Shown: positions 1 to 9,934 of the stretch, piece after piece | Layout of the letters: each line of letters begins with the position of its first letter | How positions within the stretch are numbered: the stretch's first letter is position 1 | Assembly (NCBI GenBank): GCA_951813045.1 | Contig: CATOTF010000002.1 | Coordinates: forward strand, 930,001 to 994,000 | DNA: 64,000 nt | Direction: 5' to 3' | Source: an uncultured Rhizobiaceae bacterium | GTDB lineage: Bacteria; Pseudomonadota; Alphaproteobacteria; Rhizobiales; Rhizobiaceae | Notes under the pieces: model-generated | Seen by the model: only the letters and a program-made list of their open reading frames with translations | Database searches by the model: none | Told to the model about the DNA's origin: nothing | Translations under genes and position numbers: made by a program

Positions 1-911
1 CGTGAAGATAGAGTGTTCTAAGATCGAGATTGACTATGGGACCCGCAATAGCACCTGAACAGGCATAACGTCCGCCGCGTTCCAGAGCCTCGATCAGCAT
101 TGGGAACTGCTCTCCTCCTACAATATCAGCCACGACACTGACCGTGGATTGTCCAATCGCTTTTTGAAGAGACTGGGTCAAATCCCCCGGTTGGCGCGGC
201 AGAATTGCTGTCGGATTCATCCGGGCGACTTCCGCGTGTTTAGCCTCAGATGCCATGGCAATTGTCTTTGCACCGCGCCGATTTGCCAGTTGAACAAGAG
301 CGGAGCCAACACCGCCGGAAGCGCCGGGAATGAGAACTGTATCATGCGCTTCAACTTGCGCGCGGTTGAGCATGTTTTCGGCGGTGGAATAGGAAATGGC
401 AAAAGTGGCAAGTTCTGCGTCACTCAATTCGCAGTCAATAGGGCAGGCGTTGCGCCAGTCGATCACCATATAGTCGGCAAAACCGCCGTCCAGCGCGGAT
501 CCAACGTAACTGGTCTGGTTGAAATCCATGGGGTTATCCCAATCGCGTGTGATGGTATCAACAATGACGCGCTTGCCAACCAGCCCACCATCAACATTGT
601 CACCTGTGCCGACGATGATACCGACGGCGTCGCCGCCCTGTATTCTGGGAAAGTTTACTCCACCATCCCATCCCCCATCGGCATCCTGATCACCGTCATA
701 TTCGCCACCCGTTGTTGCCGTGGTGACAGTTTTGGAGTACCAGCCGGTCCTTGTATTAATGTCTGTATTGTTCAATCCGCATGCTTTTACATTAACCAGC
801 ACCTGATTGTTCGTCGGTATGGGTACAGGCCAATCGCTATGGAATGTGAGCTGGTCAAACCCACCATGGCCGTGAAGGACAAATGCCCTCATAGTAGATG
901 GAATTGTCATG
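1..911 (-). CDS. Zinc-type alcohol dehydrogenase / quinone oxidoreductase (MDR family), C-terminus truncated by window edge
   Basis: Own reverse-complement translation from ATG at 911: MTIPSTMRAFVLHGHGGFDQLTFHSDWPVPIPTNNQVLVNVKACGLNNTDINTRTGW...VLIPGASGGVGSALVQLANRRGAKTIA...; open to base 1; GASGGVGS nucleotide-binding motif. Absent from the ORF track because it has no stop in the window. Confidence 0.9.
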
Positions 912-1027
912 TATCAGTTTCCGAAAATAGGTGGTGGGTATAATTGTAATAACTGATACGAACATCGGATTATTTATCCTGCGCGGCAACAGGAAATTTA
1001 ACGCAATGCGCTGCGATATAATCGCGT

Positions 1028-1924
1028 TTAGGCTAGTTTTTCTCTGCAGCCCTCGACCATGTGGTCGATGAGTAGTCGAGTTTTCGGATCCTGAAAGCGC
1101 TTGTGTGGAAAGATGCAGGAGAATGGAATCGTGGTCGGTGGAGTGTCTTTCAATACTTCGACCAATTCTCCGGACTTCATTGCGTCGTTAACTTCGTACC
1201 GTGTTTTATTGACGATGCCGCAATCGGCCATCGCCCAGTCTGTCAGCACGTCCCCATCATCAGATTCCATTGGGCTGACAAGGTCGAACCGGGCACGTTT
1301 CCCACCGATCTGGAGCGTCCAGTAAAATTCCTCCAAACCGGGGAAGCGTAGCAGCAGACATTGGTGATTGTGGAGATCATTGGCGTCTTTCGGCAGGCCG
1401 TATTTTTCCACGTACCGGGGCGTTGCACAGAGTACTCGTTCAAATTCGTAAAGGTGCCGGACCCGCATCTCAGAATCACGGAGTTCCCCCAATACGAAAG
1501 CGGCGTCTAACCCTTCATCTGCAAGGCTAATTTTGCGATCGGACAGGCGTAAACGTACATTTACATCAGGATACTTCTTCTTAAACGATGGAACGAGGGG
1601 GGCGATCAGCTTTTTCCCGATACCAAGAGGAGCTGCAATAAAGATTGAACCCTTTGGGCTTGAAGTTAGGTCGGCTATTCCGCCTTCAACTTCTTCAATC
1701 GTATCCAGAATTTTGGTCGCGCCTTTATAAAAAAGTTCCCCGTGCTCGGTTGGTTTTAGGCTGCGTGTCGTGCGGTTAAACAGTCGTACTCCAAGGTGCT
1801 TTTCAAGCTCCGCAATGCGGCTGCTTGCAACTGCAGCGGACACGCGCAAATCGCGCCCCGCAGCGGACATGTTGCCGAGGTCATAAACCCGAATGAACGT
1901 GCGAATATTAGCAACATAAGGCAT
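1028..1924 (-). CDS. LysR family transcriptional regulator
   Basis: N-terminal HTH (FIRVYDLGNMSAAGRDLRVSAAVASSRIAELEKHLGVRLFNRTTRSLKPTEHG) and LysR substrate-binding domain. Confidence 0.95.
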   Translation of the reverse strand: MPYVANIRTFIRVYDLGNMSAAGRDLRVSAAVASSRIAELEKHLGVRLFNRTTRSLKPTEHGELFYKGATKILDTIEEVEGGIADLTSSPKGSIFIAAPLGIGKKLIAPLVPSFKKKYPDVNVRLRLSDRKISLADEGLDAAFVLGELRDSEMRVRHLYEFERVLCATPRYVEKYGLPKDANDLHNHQCLLLRFPGLEEFYWTLQIGGKRARFDLVSPMESDDGDVLTDWAMADCGIVNKTRYEVNDAMKSGELVEVLKDTPPTTIPFSCIFPHKRFQDPKTRLLIDHMVEGCREKLA

Positions 1925-1927
1925 GCC

Positions 1928-1970
1928 AATCTAAAGCACTTTCTTGAAAAATTTGAAAGTGCTTTAGATT
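1928..1970. repeat. Perfect 16-bp inverted repeat (AATCTAAAGCACTTTC-N11-GAAAGTGCTTTAGATT) abutting the LysR start codon
   Basis: Read directly; both 16-nt arms are perfectly complementary, 11-nt spacer. Confidence 0.95.
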
Positions 1971-2080
1971 CACTGGTAATCTCTTGAATTCCTCTTCGGT
2001 GAATGTCATTCCCGTTATACATTTTGTTTTCGGACATACCGCTTGCAGGTAATCCGAAGGTGATCGTTCGGGAGGAATAT

Positions 2081-3316
2081 ATGTATTACGATTTTGCGGT
2101 GTTGTGGGACTGGTTGTCCCTTGGTGTTCGATGGCTGCATGTCATCACCGGCATCGCTTGGATCGGGTCATCTTTCTATTTCATCGCCCTCGATCTTGGC
2201 CTGCGTAAAGCTGATAATCTACCACCAGGTGCCCATGGTGAAGAATGGCAGGTGCATGGTGGCGGGTTTTATCACATTAGAAAATTCCTCGTTGCCCCGG
2301 ATTCAATGCCGGACCATCTGACCTGGTTTAAGTGGGAGAGTTACGTCACCTGGCTTTCCGGTTTTGCGATGCTGTGCATCGTCTATTACGCTGGAGCTGA
2401 TCTCTATCTGATTGATAAATCCGTTGCCGACCTGTCCACATGGCAAGCAGTAGCGATCTCTGCCGTTTCGCTAGGTGCTGGATGGGTGATCTACGACCTG
2501 TTGTGCAAATCGAAATTCGGGGACGATAACAACCGCCTGATGATCCTTCTGTTCGTGCTCATCGTCGCGTTGGGCTGGTTTTACACACAGGTGTTTACCG
2601 GGCGGGCGGCGTTCTTACATCTGGGTGCATTCACCGCGACCATCATGAGTGGCAATGTGTTCTTCATCATCATGCCCAACCAGCGCATTGTCGTAGCTGA
2701 TCTTCAGGCGGGAAGGGTGCCTGATAGCAAGTACGGCAAAATCGCCAAGCAGCGTTCGACTCACAACAACTATCTGACGCTGCCCGTATTATTCTTCATG
2801 GTGTCGAACCATTACCCCCTGTCGTTCGCGACGGAATACAATTGGATCATAGCAGCACTGATCTTTTTGATGGGTGTCACAATCCGCCATTATTTCAACT
2901 CCAAACACGCCCGAACCGGCAACCCGACTTGGACGTGGTTGGCAACGGCTATCCTGTTCCTGATTGCCGCCTGGCTTTCTACCGTTCCCAAGTTCACCGA
3001 TGGTGAAGCCGATGCGTCCATCATCTCACCGCGCCAACAACAGTTCATGTCTGCAAAAGGGTTTCAACAGGCGGCCGAAACTGTTCAGGGGCGATGCTCC
3101 ATGTGCCATGCGCAGGAACCGAGCTGGGAAGGTATGATCGTACCGCCAAAAGGCGTGGTGCTTGAAGAAGAAGTCGACATCGCAAAACAGGCCCGCGAAA
3201 TTTACCTGCATGCTGGCCGAAGCAACGCTATGCCACCAGGCAATGTGTCCGGGATAACGCCTGAGGAACGCAAAATTCTCGTCAAATGGTACGAGTCCGC
3301 GATTGCGAATAATTAA
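2081..3316 (+). CDS. puuD: PuuD-like membrane urate hydroxylase (urate oxidase N-terminal domain) with C-terminal cytochrome c domain
   Basis: Multi-TM N-terminus LGVRWLHVITGIAWIGSSFYFIALD; C-terminal haem c motif CSMCH; start refined from 2003 to ATG 2081 preceded by GGAGG. Confidence 0.88.
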   Translation: MYYDFAVLWDWLSLGVRWLHVITGIAWIGSSFYFIALDLGLRKADNLPPGAHGEEWQVHGGGFYHIRKFLVAPDSMPDHLTWFKWESYVTWLSGFAMLCIVYYAGADLYLIDKSVADLSTWQAVAISAVSLGAGWVIYDLLCKSKFGDDNNRLMILLFVLIVALGWFYTQVFTGRAAFLHLGAFTATIMSGNVFFIIMPNQRIVVADLQAGRVPDSKYGKIAKQRSTHNNYLTLPVLFFMVSNHYPLSFATEYNWIIAALIFLMGVTIRHYFNSKHARTGNPTWTWLATAILFLIAAWLSTVPKFTDGEADASIISPRQQQFMSAKGFQQAAETVQGRCSMCHAQEPSWEGMIVPPKGVVLEEEVDIAKQAREIYLHAGRSNAMPPGNVSGITPEERKILVKWYESAIANN

Positions 3317-3476
3317 ACACCCGAGCCCGCCTCAACACGGTTCATCATAACAATGTTATTTGTTGTTGCGATTCAGCGACCGATATAAATCCTATAGAAT
3401 CCCTGCTAACAAAGGTTCGATAGGTGCAGAATAGACGAGATCCATATCGAACCTGTCTAACGGATTCGGGCCGTAG

Positions 3477-4703
3477 ATGACCGAGGATGTCGCCAATCTT
3501 GATGATAAGAACCAATCGATAGGGCGGTTTGACCGGTCTTTTCTGGTCCATATGATCATCGACTTTTTCATCATTCTTCTGGTCGTAACAGCGCTTGAAT
3601 TTTCGCTAAAAGCGGCGCTGGTCTATTATGATTTCCAGACAAAAAGTACGACTGACGTTGAAAATGTCGCCACAGATATTGCCAAAAATGTCGAAACGAT
3701 AATGCTCAATCAGGGTGGTCCGATCGCCGCCCGTACGCTCTATCCGATCTTGCAACGCAATTGGAATGAGTTGGGTTATAAAATTGCGATCGAACCGTCG
3801 GACGCAACTGTTGAAGCTATTGAGCAAGTCTTTAAATTCACCCCAACCGGCATTCCTGCTGACGAATGGCCCGAGGGAACTCATACGTCCACGAAAATTG
3901 ATATTCGAGCGCAGGAAGATTGCCTGACGTGCCATTTAACGGCGGACGAAGGTGATGTGCTGGGCAGCGTTGTTGTGCGCAGCTATCTGTCGACCAATTT
4001 TGCCAAATGGTGGAGCGATGTAAAATTATCCGGCGGGCTCGCGCTGGGAAAAATCGTTTTACATTCCATCATGCTGTTTTTGCTTCTACGCATCAGAATG
4101 GAGCCATTATTAAAGTTGCGTTCCGTGGTCAGCAATCTGTCGAAAGCCTATTCAGACCTTGATCAGAGAGCCGAGATAAGAACCTCTGATGAATTTGGTG
4201 TTCTAGCCCGCGACCTGAACATATTTCTGGACCGTATCTCCCGTTTGGTTTCGGAACTCGACGGTGTTTTGCGTAACGTTGTCACCGTCAACAGCGATAT
4301 CGTTGAGGTGCAGGAGTCCTTACGCGACCGGGTTGATGGCGTTGTGTCCCGTAGTCGTAAACTGGAACGACAAGCGGTGAAAAGCACTCAGGTCGGGCCA
4401 TTGTTGTCCTCAGCTTGGTTTGACACCGCCAAGGATGCTATCGGCGACCTTGATGCGGCACTGGCACAATCTGGAGATATTCCCAAAGCCGGTGATCTCG
4501 TAGAAAACCTACGCACCATCGTGTCCAGAGCAGAAAATCAGGTTGTTTCCGGCAAGGTTATTTTCAAGGAACTGTCGGTTCTTGGGGAAGAAGTGCAGTC
4601 TTTTCAAACTGCGATTACCGAGATGACCCGGCTGGAAGAACGCATGAAAGGCGTGATTGAAACCGGGACACATCTTGTTGGCCGATTGCAAACGAAAGAT
4701 TGA
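3477..4703 (+). CDS. Membrane sensor-like protein with periplasmic haem-c (CLTCH) region, HAMP-like linker and coiled coil, no recognised output domain
   Basis: N-terminal TM, EDCLTCHLTADEGDVLGSVVV, second TM, HAMP-like RIRMEPLLKLRSVVSNLS...EIRTSDEFGVLARDLNIFLDRI. Confidence 0.7.
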   Translation: MTEDVANLDDKNQSIGRFDRSFLVHMIIDFFIILLVVTALEFSLKAALVYYDFQTKSTTDVENVATDIAKNVETIMLNQGGPIAARTLYPILQRNWNELGYKIAIEPSDATVEAIEQVFKFTPTGIPADEWPEGTHTSTKIDIRAQEDCLTCHLTADEGDVLGSVVVRSYLSTNFAKWWSDVKLSGGLALGKIVLHSIMLFLLLRIRMEPLLKLRSVVSNLSKAYSDLDQRAEIRTSDEFGVLARDLNIFLDRISRLVSELDGVLRNVVTVNSDIVEVQESLRDRVDGVVSRSRKLERQAVKSTQVGPLLSSAWFDTAKDAIGDLDAALAQSGDIPKAGDLVENLRTIVSRAENQVVSGKVIFKELSVLGEEVQSFQTAITEMTRLEERMKGVIETGTHLVGRLQTKD

Positions 4704-4830
4704 ACCGGTAACTGCTGCGGCCTTCTTTATTACCACGCGCAACTGTGACCCTTTCGTATTTGGTCGGTTGCGTCTAAGTTTCCCCCGCGGACAATCGTGC
4801 TTGAATAAATCAAATTGAACGGGGAATCTT

Positions 4831-6144
4831 ATGTCACCACAACACGTCACCGCCGCCCGGGCGGCTCAAGTTGTTAAATCCGGTGACTGGGTGGATTACG
4901 GTGTTTGCATCGGCCAGCCGGATGTCTTTGACAAAGCGCTGGCCGCGCGCAAGGCGGAATTGCGGGACGTCAAGATACGTTCCTGCATCACTGTAAAACC
5001 GCGCCAGGTGCTGGAGATTGACCCGAATGGCGAACATTTCTTTTGGTTCAGTTGGCATTTCTCCGGTTACGACCGCAAGAAACATGATGAAGGCATCGCC
5101 CATTATGTGCCGGTCAATCTTGGAGAAATACCGGATTACTATCGCCGGTTTAATGATCCCATCGATGTGGCGATCCTCAAAGTCTGCCCGAAAGATGCGG
5201 ACGGCTTTTACAATTTTGGCGGCACCAATCTCTGGCACCCGGCCATCGTAGAAAGCGCAAAAATCGTTATTGTGGAAGTCACGCAAGGATTACCCAGAAC
5301 CTACGGCGACAGCTGTGCCGTCCATGAAAGCGAAGTTGATTTCGTCATTGACGGGGACAATGAACCGGCGAGCGAATTGCCGAGCGTAGAACTCACCGAT
5401 GTTGATAAGACCATTGGTCGGCTGGTCGCGCGGGAAATTGAGGACGGCAGTTGTTTGCAGGTGGGGATCGGCGGCATGCCGAACGCCGTGTGCGCATCAC
5501 TGCTGGACAGCCCGGTGAAAGACCTGGGTATCCACACGGAAATGCTTACTGACGCAATGATTGATCTGGTCAAATCAGGCCAGGCGAACGGATCTCGCAA
5601 AAACATAAATCAAGGAAAACACGTTTACAGTTTCGCGTTTGGCGAAAGCCGTCTTTACGAGATGATCAACAATAATCTGGACTTTCAATGCTGCCCGGTT
5701 GATTACACAAATCTTCCGACGACCATCATGAAGAACGACCGGGCAGTTGCCATCAATGCAACAACGCAAATTGACCTGACCGGGCAGGCAGCATCAGAAT
5801 CCGACGGCTTCCGCCACATCAGCGGTACAGGTGGTCAACTACAATTCGTACGCGGAGCATATGCGGCTCAAAACGGCAAATCTTTCATCTGTCTAACGTC
5901 CGTCTACGAAAAAGGCGACACGCGCAAAAGCCGAATTGTCCTGAACCTAACCCCGGCCAACACCGTCACCACAACCCGAATGGACATGATGTACGTCGCA
6001 ACTGAATACGGCGTGGTCAACCTAAAAGGCAAATCAGTAGCTGACCGAGCGCTCTCCCTAATCTCGCTCGCCCACCCGGACTTCAGAGAAGAACTGGAAC
6101 GGGAAGCCCGGGAAAAGCGGCTTATTCCCAAAGGCTATTATTAA
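4831..6144 (+). CDS. Acetyl-CoA hydrolase/transferase family protein (4-hydroxybutyrate/butyrate CoA-transferase-like)
   Basis: GIGGMPNAVCASLLD...LGIHTEMLTDAMIDLVKSGQ and C-terminal YVATEYGVVNLKGKSVADRA, typical of this family. Confidence 0.88.
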   Translation: MSPQHVTAARAAQVVKSGDWVDYGVCIGQPDVFDKALAARKAELRDVKIRSCITVKPRQVLEIDPNGEHFFWFSWHFSGYDRKKHDEGIAHYVPVNLGEIPDYYRRFNDPIDVAILKVCPKDADGFYNFGGTNLWHPAIVESAKIVIVEVTQGLPRTYGDSCAVHESEVDFVIDGDNEPASELPSVELTDVDKTIGRLVAREIEDGSCLQVGIGGMPNAVCASLLDSPVKDLGIHTEMLTDAMIDLVKSGQANGSRKNINQGKHVYSFAFGESRLYEMINNNLDFQCCPVDYTNLPTTIMKNDRAVAINATTQIDLTGQAASESDGFRHISGTGGQLQFVRGAYAAQNGKSFICLTSVYEKGDTRKSRIVLNLTPANTVTTTRMDMMYVATEYGVVNLKGKSVADRALSLISLAHPDFREELEREAREKRLIPKGYY

Positions 6145-6462
6145 ACCGAGTGTATCGACTGTTTCCCAACTTTATATCATTTTGGAAAATTGATTTCGTC
6201 TCAATATAGAACAAAGTGTGTTAAAACAGCCGTACAGAGCGGCATGAACGAATGCACGTGAACGAATTTTGCTCCAAGTCTGCGCCGAGAAGGCCGCCTT
6301 TCATGTCATCGACGCGACATAAGTGCTCAAGTTTATTGGAGGCCGATTGGAGATCGCAGGTTCACACGTAAGTCTCACAAGGACGTGATGTTATGCGCAA
6401 CTGCTTTGGCACACCGGTTGCACCGTATTTTCCAATGTTAAAATCGAACCAATGGAAAAATC

Positions 6463-8241
6463 ATGTCGAACGTACGAATCGCGTTTCAAAATAACACGGA
6501 TACCAATGGCCTCATCCTGACGCCTGTTTGGTTTGGCCTTCACAACGGAGATTTCGACCTCTTTGACAGTGAATCGGCTGCAAGCGCGGGTTTGGAATTG
6601 ATCGCGGAGGATGGCGGAACGGGAGTGCTGGCTTCCGAATTTCGTGAAAATCAGGCAGCGGGTGTTTCCGGAGTAATCACGAGTACACAAAACGGTTCAT
6701 CACCAGTCTTCGACCCCGGAGAGATCGCTGATACCATTGTGGACGCAGACGCTGTCAACAACGGACATTTGGCATTCGCGTCGATGGTTTTGCCGTCCAA
6801 TGATGCGTTTATCGGCAACAATGATTCCGTCAGGTTGTTCGATGAAAACGGTACGTTTCTGGGGGCTCAAGACCTCATTATCAATGGAGAAAACGTCTAT
6901 GACGCAGGTACTGAGGTAAACACCGAATTCGATGCACCGTTTGCCCCGGATGAAATTCATGGGACAGGAGAAATTGAAGGCGGCGTTGTGCGCGTTCACG
7001 AAGGTTTCAGAGGATCAGTTGGAAATCCACTCGAACCCGGCGAAGAGGCATTCATACTGGGGCAGCAGAATATTTTTGGCGTGCCAATTGATCAACAGGC
7101 TGCTGATTTCACCCTGGAGAACTTCCAAGTGGGCACCGTTCACGTAAACGAAGTGGCCGAACAGGACGGATCTTCGCAAAACGATGTTATCACTGGAGGT
7201 CGGGAAGATGATTTCATCAACGCTCTTGGCGGCGATGATTTGATTGAAGGTGGCGCAGGCTGGGACGTAGTCGATGGTGGTGATGGCGAAGACACCTATA
7301 TCATTCGCTCCAATCTGTCCCAATATGAGATTTCCGGAGCCTCCGGTGTTCTGAATGTAACCAATAAGAGTGACGACAGTGACCTATTGACGAACATTGA
7401 GCACATACAGTTTGACGATGCCGTTGTTCACGTGTTCTCGGATGGAAACGTCTCAGGCAACACTGAAAATGTTGCCGACAATTATGTTAATCTGGATCAA
7501 AACAGGACAGATTATGCCGGTACCGATGGTGTTGATGCACTTGTAGTAAATGGAGCGTCCTCTCAATTCACGATCGGCACGGCTGAAGATGGCCAGGGCG
7601 TGGTCCTACAATCCGGTGATGGAACCGGTACTTTCCTGCTCAATGATTATGAACATATTGTTTTTGATGATGTGAGTGTTGAGCTTGATACCTCAACGGC
7701 CCCTGAAGAAGAGCCAGTGATGGACCCGGAAGGCCCGGTAGGGGACCCGACCGATCTGCCGGTAGATCCAACAAAAGTTCCAGGCGTGGAAAGCACATTC
7801 AATGACGTTCAAGGGGAAACCCAGTTCATTGAGGGGACTGAAGAAGTGGATACATTTATCATCAACGACAATGTTGGAGATTACAATTGGGGGCGGACTC
7901 TGGATGGACAGGGCTATGTCGTGTGGAATGGCGAGGATTTTGATATTCTTTATGATGTTGAGCATATTCAGTTCAACGATATCACAATCGACCTGAATGC
8001 GATGACAGGCGGTTCGGTCTCAGATATTGAAGGAGCGGTTCAGCATCTTACCGGGACTGGCGCGACCGACACATTTGTCATTAATGCAAGCTCATCCGAC
8101 TATGGATGGGGTGCTACACAGGATGGTGAAGGCATCGTGGTCTGGAATTTGGAGCAGGAAACCCACGACATTCTTTATGACTTTGAGGCCATCCAGTTTA
8201 ACGATGCAACCATCGATATTGATGATGGGGAGGTTTATTAA
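6463..8241 (+). CDS. Secreted spondin-N domain protein with RTX (GGxGxDxxx) repeats and C-terminal tandem repeats
   Basis: Spondin_N-like N-terminus (TPVWFGLHNGDFDLFDSESAASAGLELIAEDGGT), RTX nonapeptides GGREDDFINALGGDDLIEGGAGWDVVDGGDGEDTY, then repeats with VDTFIINDNVGDYNWGRTLDGQGYVVWN. Confidence 0.82.
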   Translation: MSNVRIAFQNNTDTNGLILTPVWFGLHNGDFDLFDSESAASAGLELIAEDGGTGVLASEFRENQAAGVSGVITSTQNGSSPVFDPGEIADTIVDADAVNNGHLAFASMVLPSNDAFIGNNDSVRLFDENGTFLGAQDLIINGENVYDAGTEVNTEFDAPFAPDEIHGTGEIEGGVVRVHEGFRGSVGNPLEPGEEAFILGQQNIFGVPIDQQAADFTLENFQVGTVHVNEVAEQDGSSQNDVITGGREDDFINALGGDDLIEGGAGWDVVDGGDGEDTYIIRSNLSQYEISGASGVLNVTNKSDDSDLLTNIEHIQFDDAVVHVFSDGNVSGNTENVADNYVNLDQNRTDYAGTDGVDALVVNGASSQFTIGTAEDGQGVVLQSGDGTGTFLLNDYEHIVFDDVSVELDTSTAPEEEPVMDPEGPVGDPTDLPVDPTKVPGVESTFNDVQGETQFIEGTEEVDTFIINDNVGDYNWGRTLDGQGYVVWNGEDFDILYDVEHIQFNDITIDLNAMTGGSVSDIEGAVQHLTGTGATDTFVINASSSDYGWGATQDGEGIVVWNLEQETHDILYDFEAIQFNDATIDIDDGEVY

Positions 8242-9356
8242 AAACGGGCATCTAACGGACGTTTCGCTAAATCAGTGGCATCAATGCCTAGTCGCTGACT
8301 TGGGTTATCGAATAGGCACTTGAGTTCGGGCCAGTGTTTCATCATTGCTGTGGTGTCGGGGAAATTGTCGACCATTAATCGTCCATTTTCCCACAACGGC
8401 GCGCCATCAACAGAAATTGTCGGGTCGAGAACCATCCAGCAGATTTCGCCTGGCGCATAATTTCCGCAGGTGTGGAAATGAAGAAAGCGCGGGTTGCCGA
8501 AGACATTGTTTGACCACCTGTCGGGGTCGTCGTCGATGTTACCTTGATAGAAGCATGCCGGGTGAATTCCGGCATGCCAGGAATGGACCGCGTTTTTATC
8601 GATGCACAGTTTCGTAGAGACACAATCATAGTGTTGTTCGATGGCTTCAACGCATTTTGGCTCTCCTACAAACCCATTGATTTTTCCCTGCTCAATCATG
8701 GCAAATACAGTGCTGTCGAACTTACAGCTTGATGGGGAATAATGCTGTGAACTTGTCGGGGTAAGCCATCTGGCCAGCGCGACCTTGCCGCTCATCTTGT
8801 TTGCCAGAATGGGGCGGGGGACGCACAGGGGAAATCGCTGTACGACAACATCAGCGCAGGATTGATAGTCGTCTTGAACGATTCCGCATTCAAGATCCGT
8901 TCCAAGCGGGCAGGTAATTGTGATTCGTTTTGCAGACAGGCAGGTTTTGTCGATAGCCAGTTTCAAATCCGTCATGGCCAGGTGATTGGTGGCGGTGTAT
9001 GGCGATGCCAAGGCTGTTGCATCCCGCGCATAAAGCATGGCGATGTTTTTGCGGGCCAGATTACCAAAAAACCGTTCCTGATCCCCAATCCGAGCGAGAT
9101 AGATAATTGTGTCGTGGTCGTCGAGAAGTTGAGAATAGCCAGCCGGGTAGGCCTCATCCGGTCCGCCAACCTGGACATGCGTCGCTTCAAGCCCGAGATC
9201 TGCAATTGTTTCCAGCACCAACGGTGCGGCCGCATCGCAGTACCATCCAAGATCCGGATTTTCACTGACTAGCAGTATCCGGTCGCCGGGTTGAACCTTC
9301 AGACAATTATTGAGCAGGTTGAGCACCCCGATTTTATCAAACACTACTCCACTCAT
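8238..9356 (-). CDS. M29 aminopeptidase / NicX-like hydrolase-fold protein, uncharacterised
   Basis: VQPGDRILLVSENPDLG, CPLGTDLEC motif, C-terminal APGEICWMVLDPTISVDG; remote family assignment by reading. Confidence 0.5.
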   Translation of the reverse strand: MSGVVFDKIGVLNLLNNCLKVQPGDRILLVSENPDLGWYCDAAAPLVLETIADLGLEATHVQVGGPDEAYPAGYSQLLDDHDTIIYLARIGDQERFFGNLARKNIAMLYARDATALASPYTATNHLAMTDLKLAIDKTCLSAKRITITCPLGTDLECGIVQDDYQSCADVVVQRFPLCVPRPILANKMSGKVALARWLTPTSSQHYSPSSCKFDSTVFAMIEQGKINGFVGEPKCVEAIEQHYDCVSTKLCIDKNAVHSWHAGIHPACFYQGNIDDDPDRWSNNVFGNPRFLHFHTCGNYAPGEICWMVLDPTISVDGAPLWENGRLMVDNFPDTTAMMKHWPELKCLFDNPSQRLGIDATDLAKRPLDARF

Positions 9357-9928
9357 CGCTGGACCTCCGCCTGAACGGTGAGGAACTTGAACTGCGGTGT
9401 CAGGACAGATGTAATTCCGTGGCGCATTTCCGCGTCAACGCTGATACTGTCGCCCTCCTGCAGGGTGAATTCCTGCGGGCCGTATTGGTAGATGGCCTCA
9501 CCTTCCAGCGCTTGCACGAACACAACGCCGTTTCCGATGTAGACCGGAGGCCCGGCCTCCTGTTGTTTGATTGTAACAACGCGGGCTGCGAACTGCATGT
9601 CCCTGCGGGTGTGGATGGCGAGATTGACGAACTCGTGGGAATGCTGGTCGTCAATTCGGGTGGATTTCAACCCTTCGCCATCTCGAACCAGAGTGAAGTC
9701 GCAATAATTCGAAGTGGTTTCGCGAAACAGGCTGACAAGCGGTACTTCTAATGCTGAAGCTAATGCGTCAAGTGTGGAGATAGACGGGGAGACCTGACCG
9801 CTTTCAATTCTGCTGATCATCGCACCGGAAACACCAGATAATTCGGCCAGCTTACGGGCAGAATGACCGCTGGATAGTCTAAGGTCCCTGAGCGCTGCAC
9901 CAATTGCCCCATCGATCGAATTTTCCAT
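9353..9928 (-). CDS. XRE family transcriptional regulator with C-terminal cupin domain
   Basis: HTH: LRDLRLSSGHSARKLAELSGVSGAMISRIESGQVSPSISTLDALASALEVPLVSLF; cupin-type C-terminal half. Confidence 0.93.
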   Translation of the reverse strand: MENSIDGAIGAALRDLRLSSGHSARKLAELSGVSGAMISRIESGQVSPSISTLDALASALEVPLVSLFRETTSNYCDFTLVRDGEGLKSTRIDDQHSHEFVNLAIHTRRDMQFAARVVTIKQQEAGPPVYIGNGVVFVQALEGEAIYQYGPQEFTLQEGDSISVDAEMRHGITSVLTPQFKFLTVQAEVQR

Positions 9929-9934
9929 TTCAAT

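Noticed and set aside
149-943. 264-aa plus-strand ORF
   Set aside because: Antisense to a well-supported MDR dehydrogenase on the minus strand; no coherent domain in the plus-strand translation.
3345-3372. ATAACAATGTTAT palindrome between puuD and the haem-c protein as a regulator site
   Set aside because: Only 6-bp AT-rich arms; expected by chance at this length and no matching known consensus.
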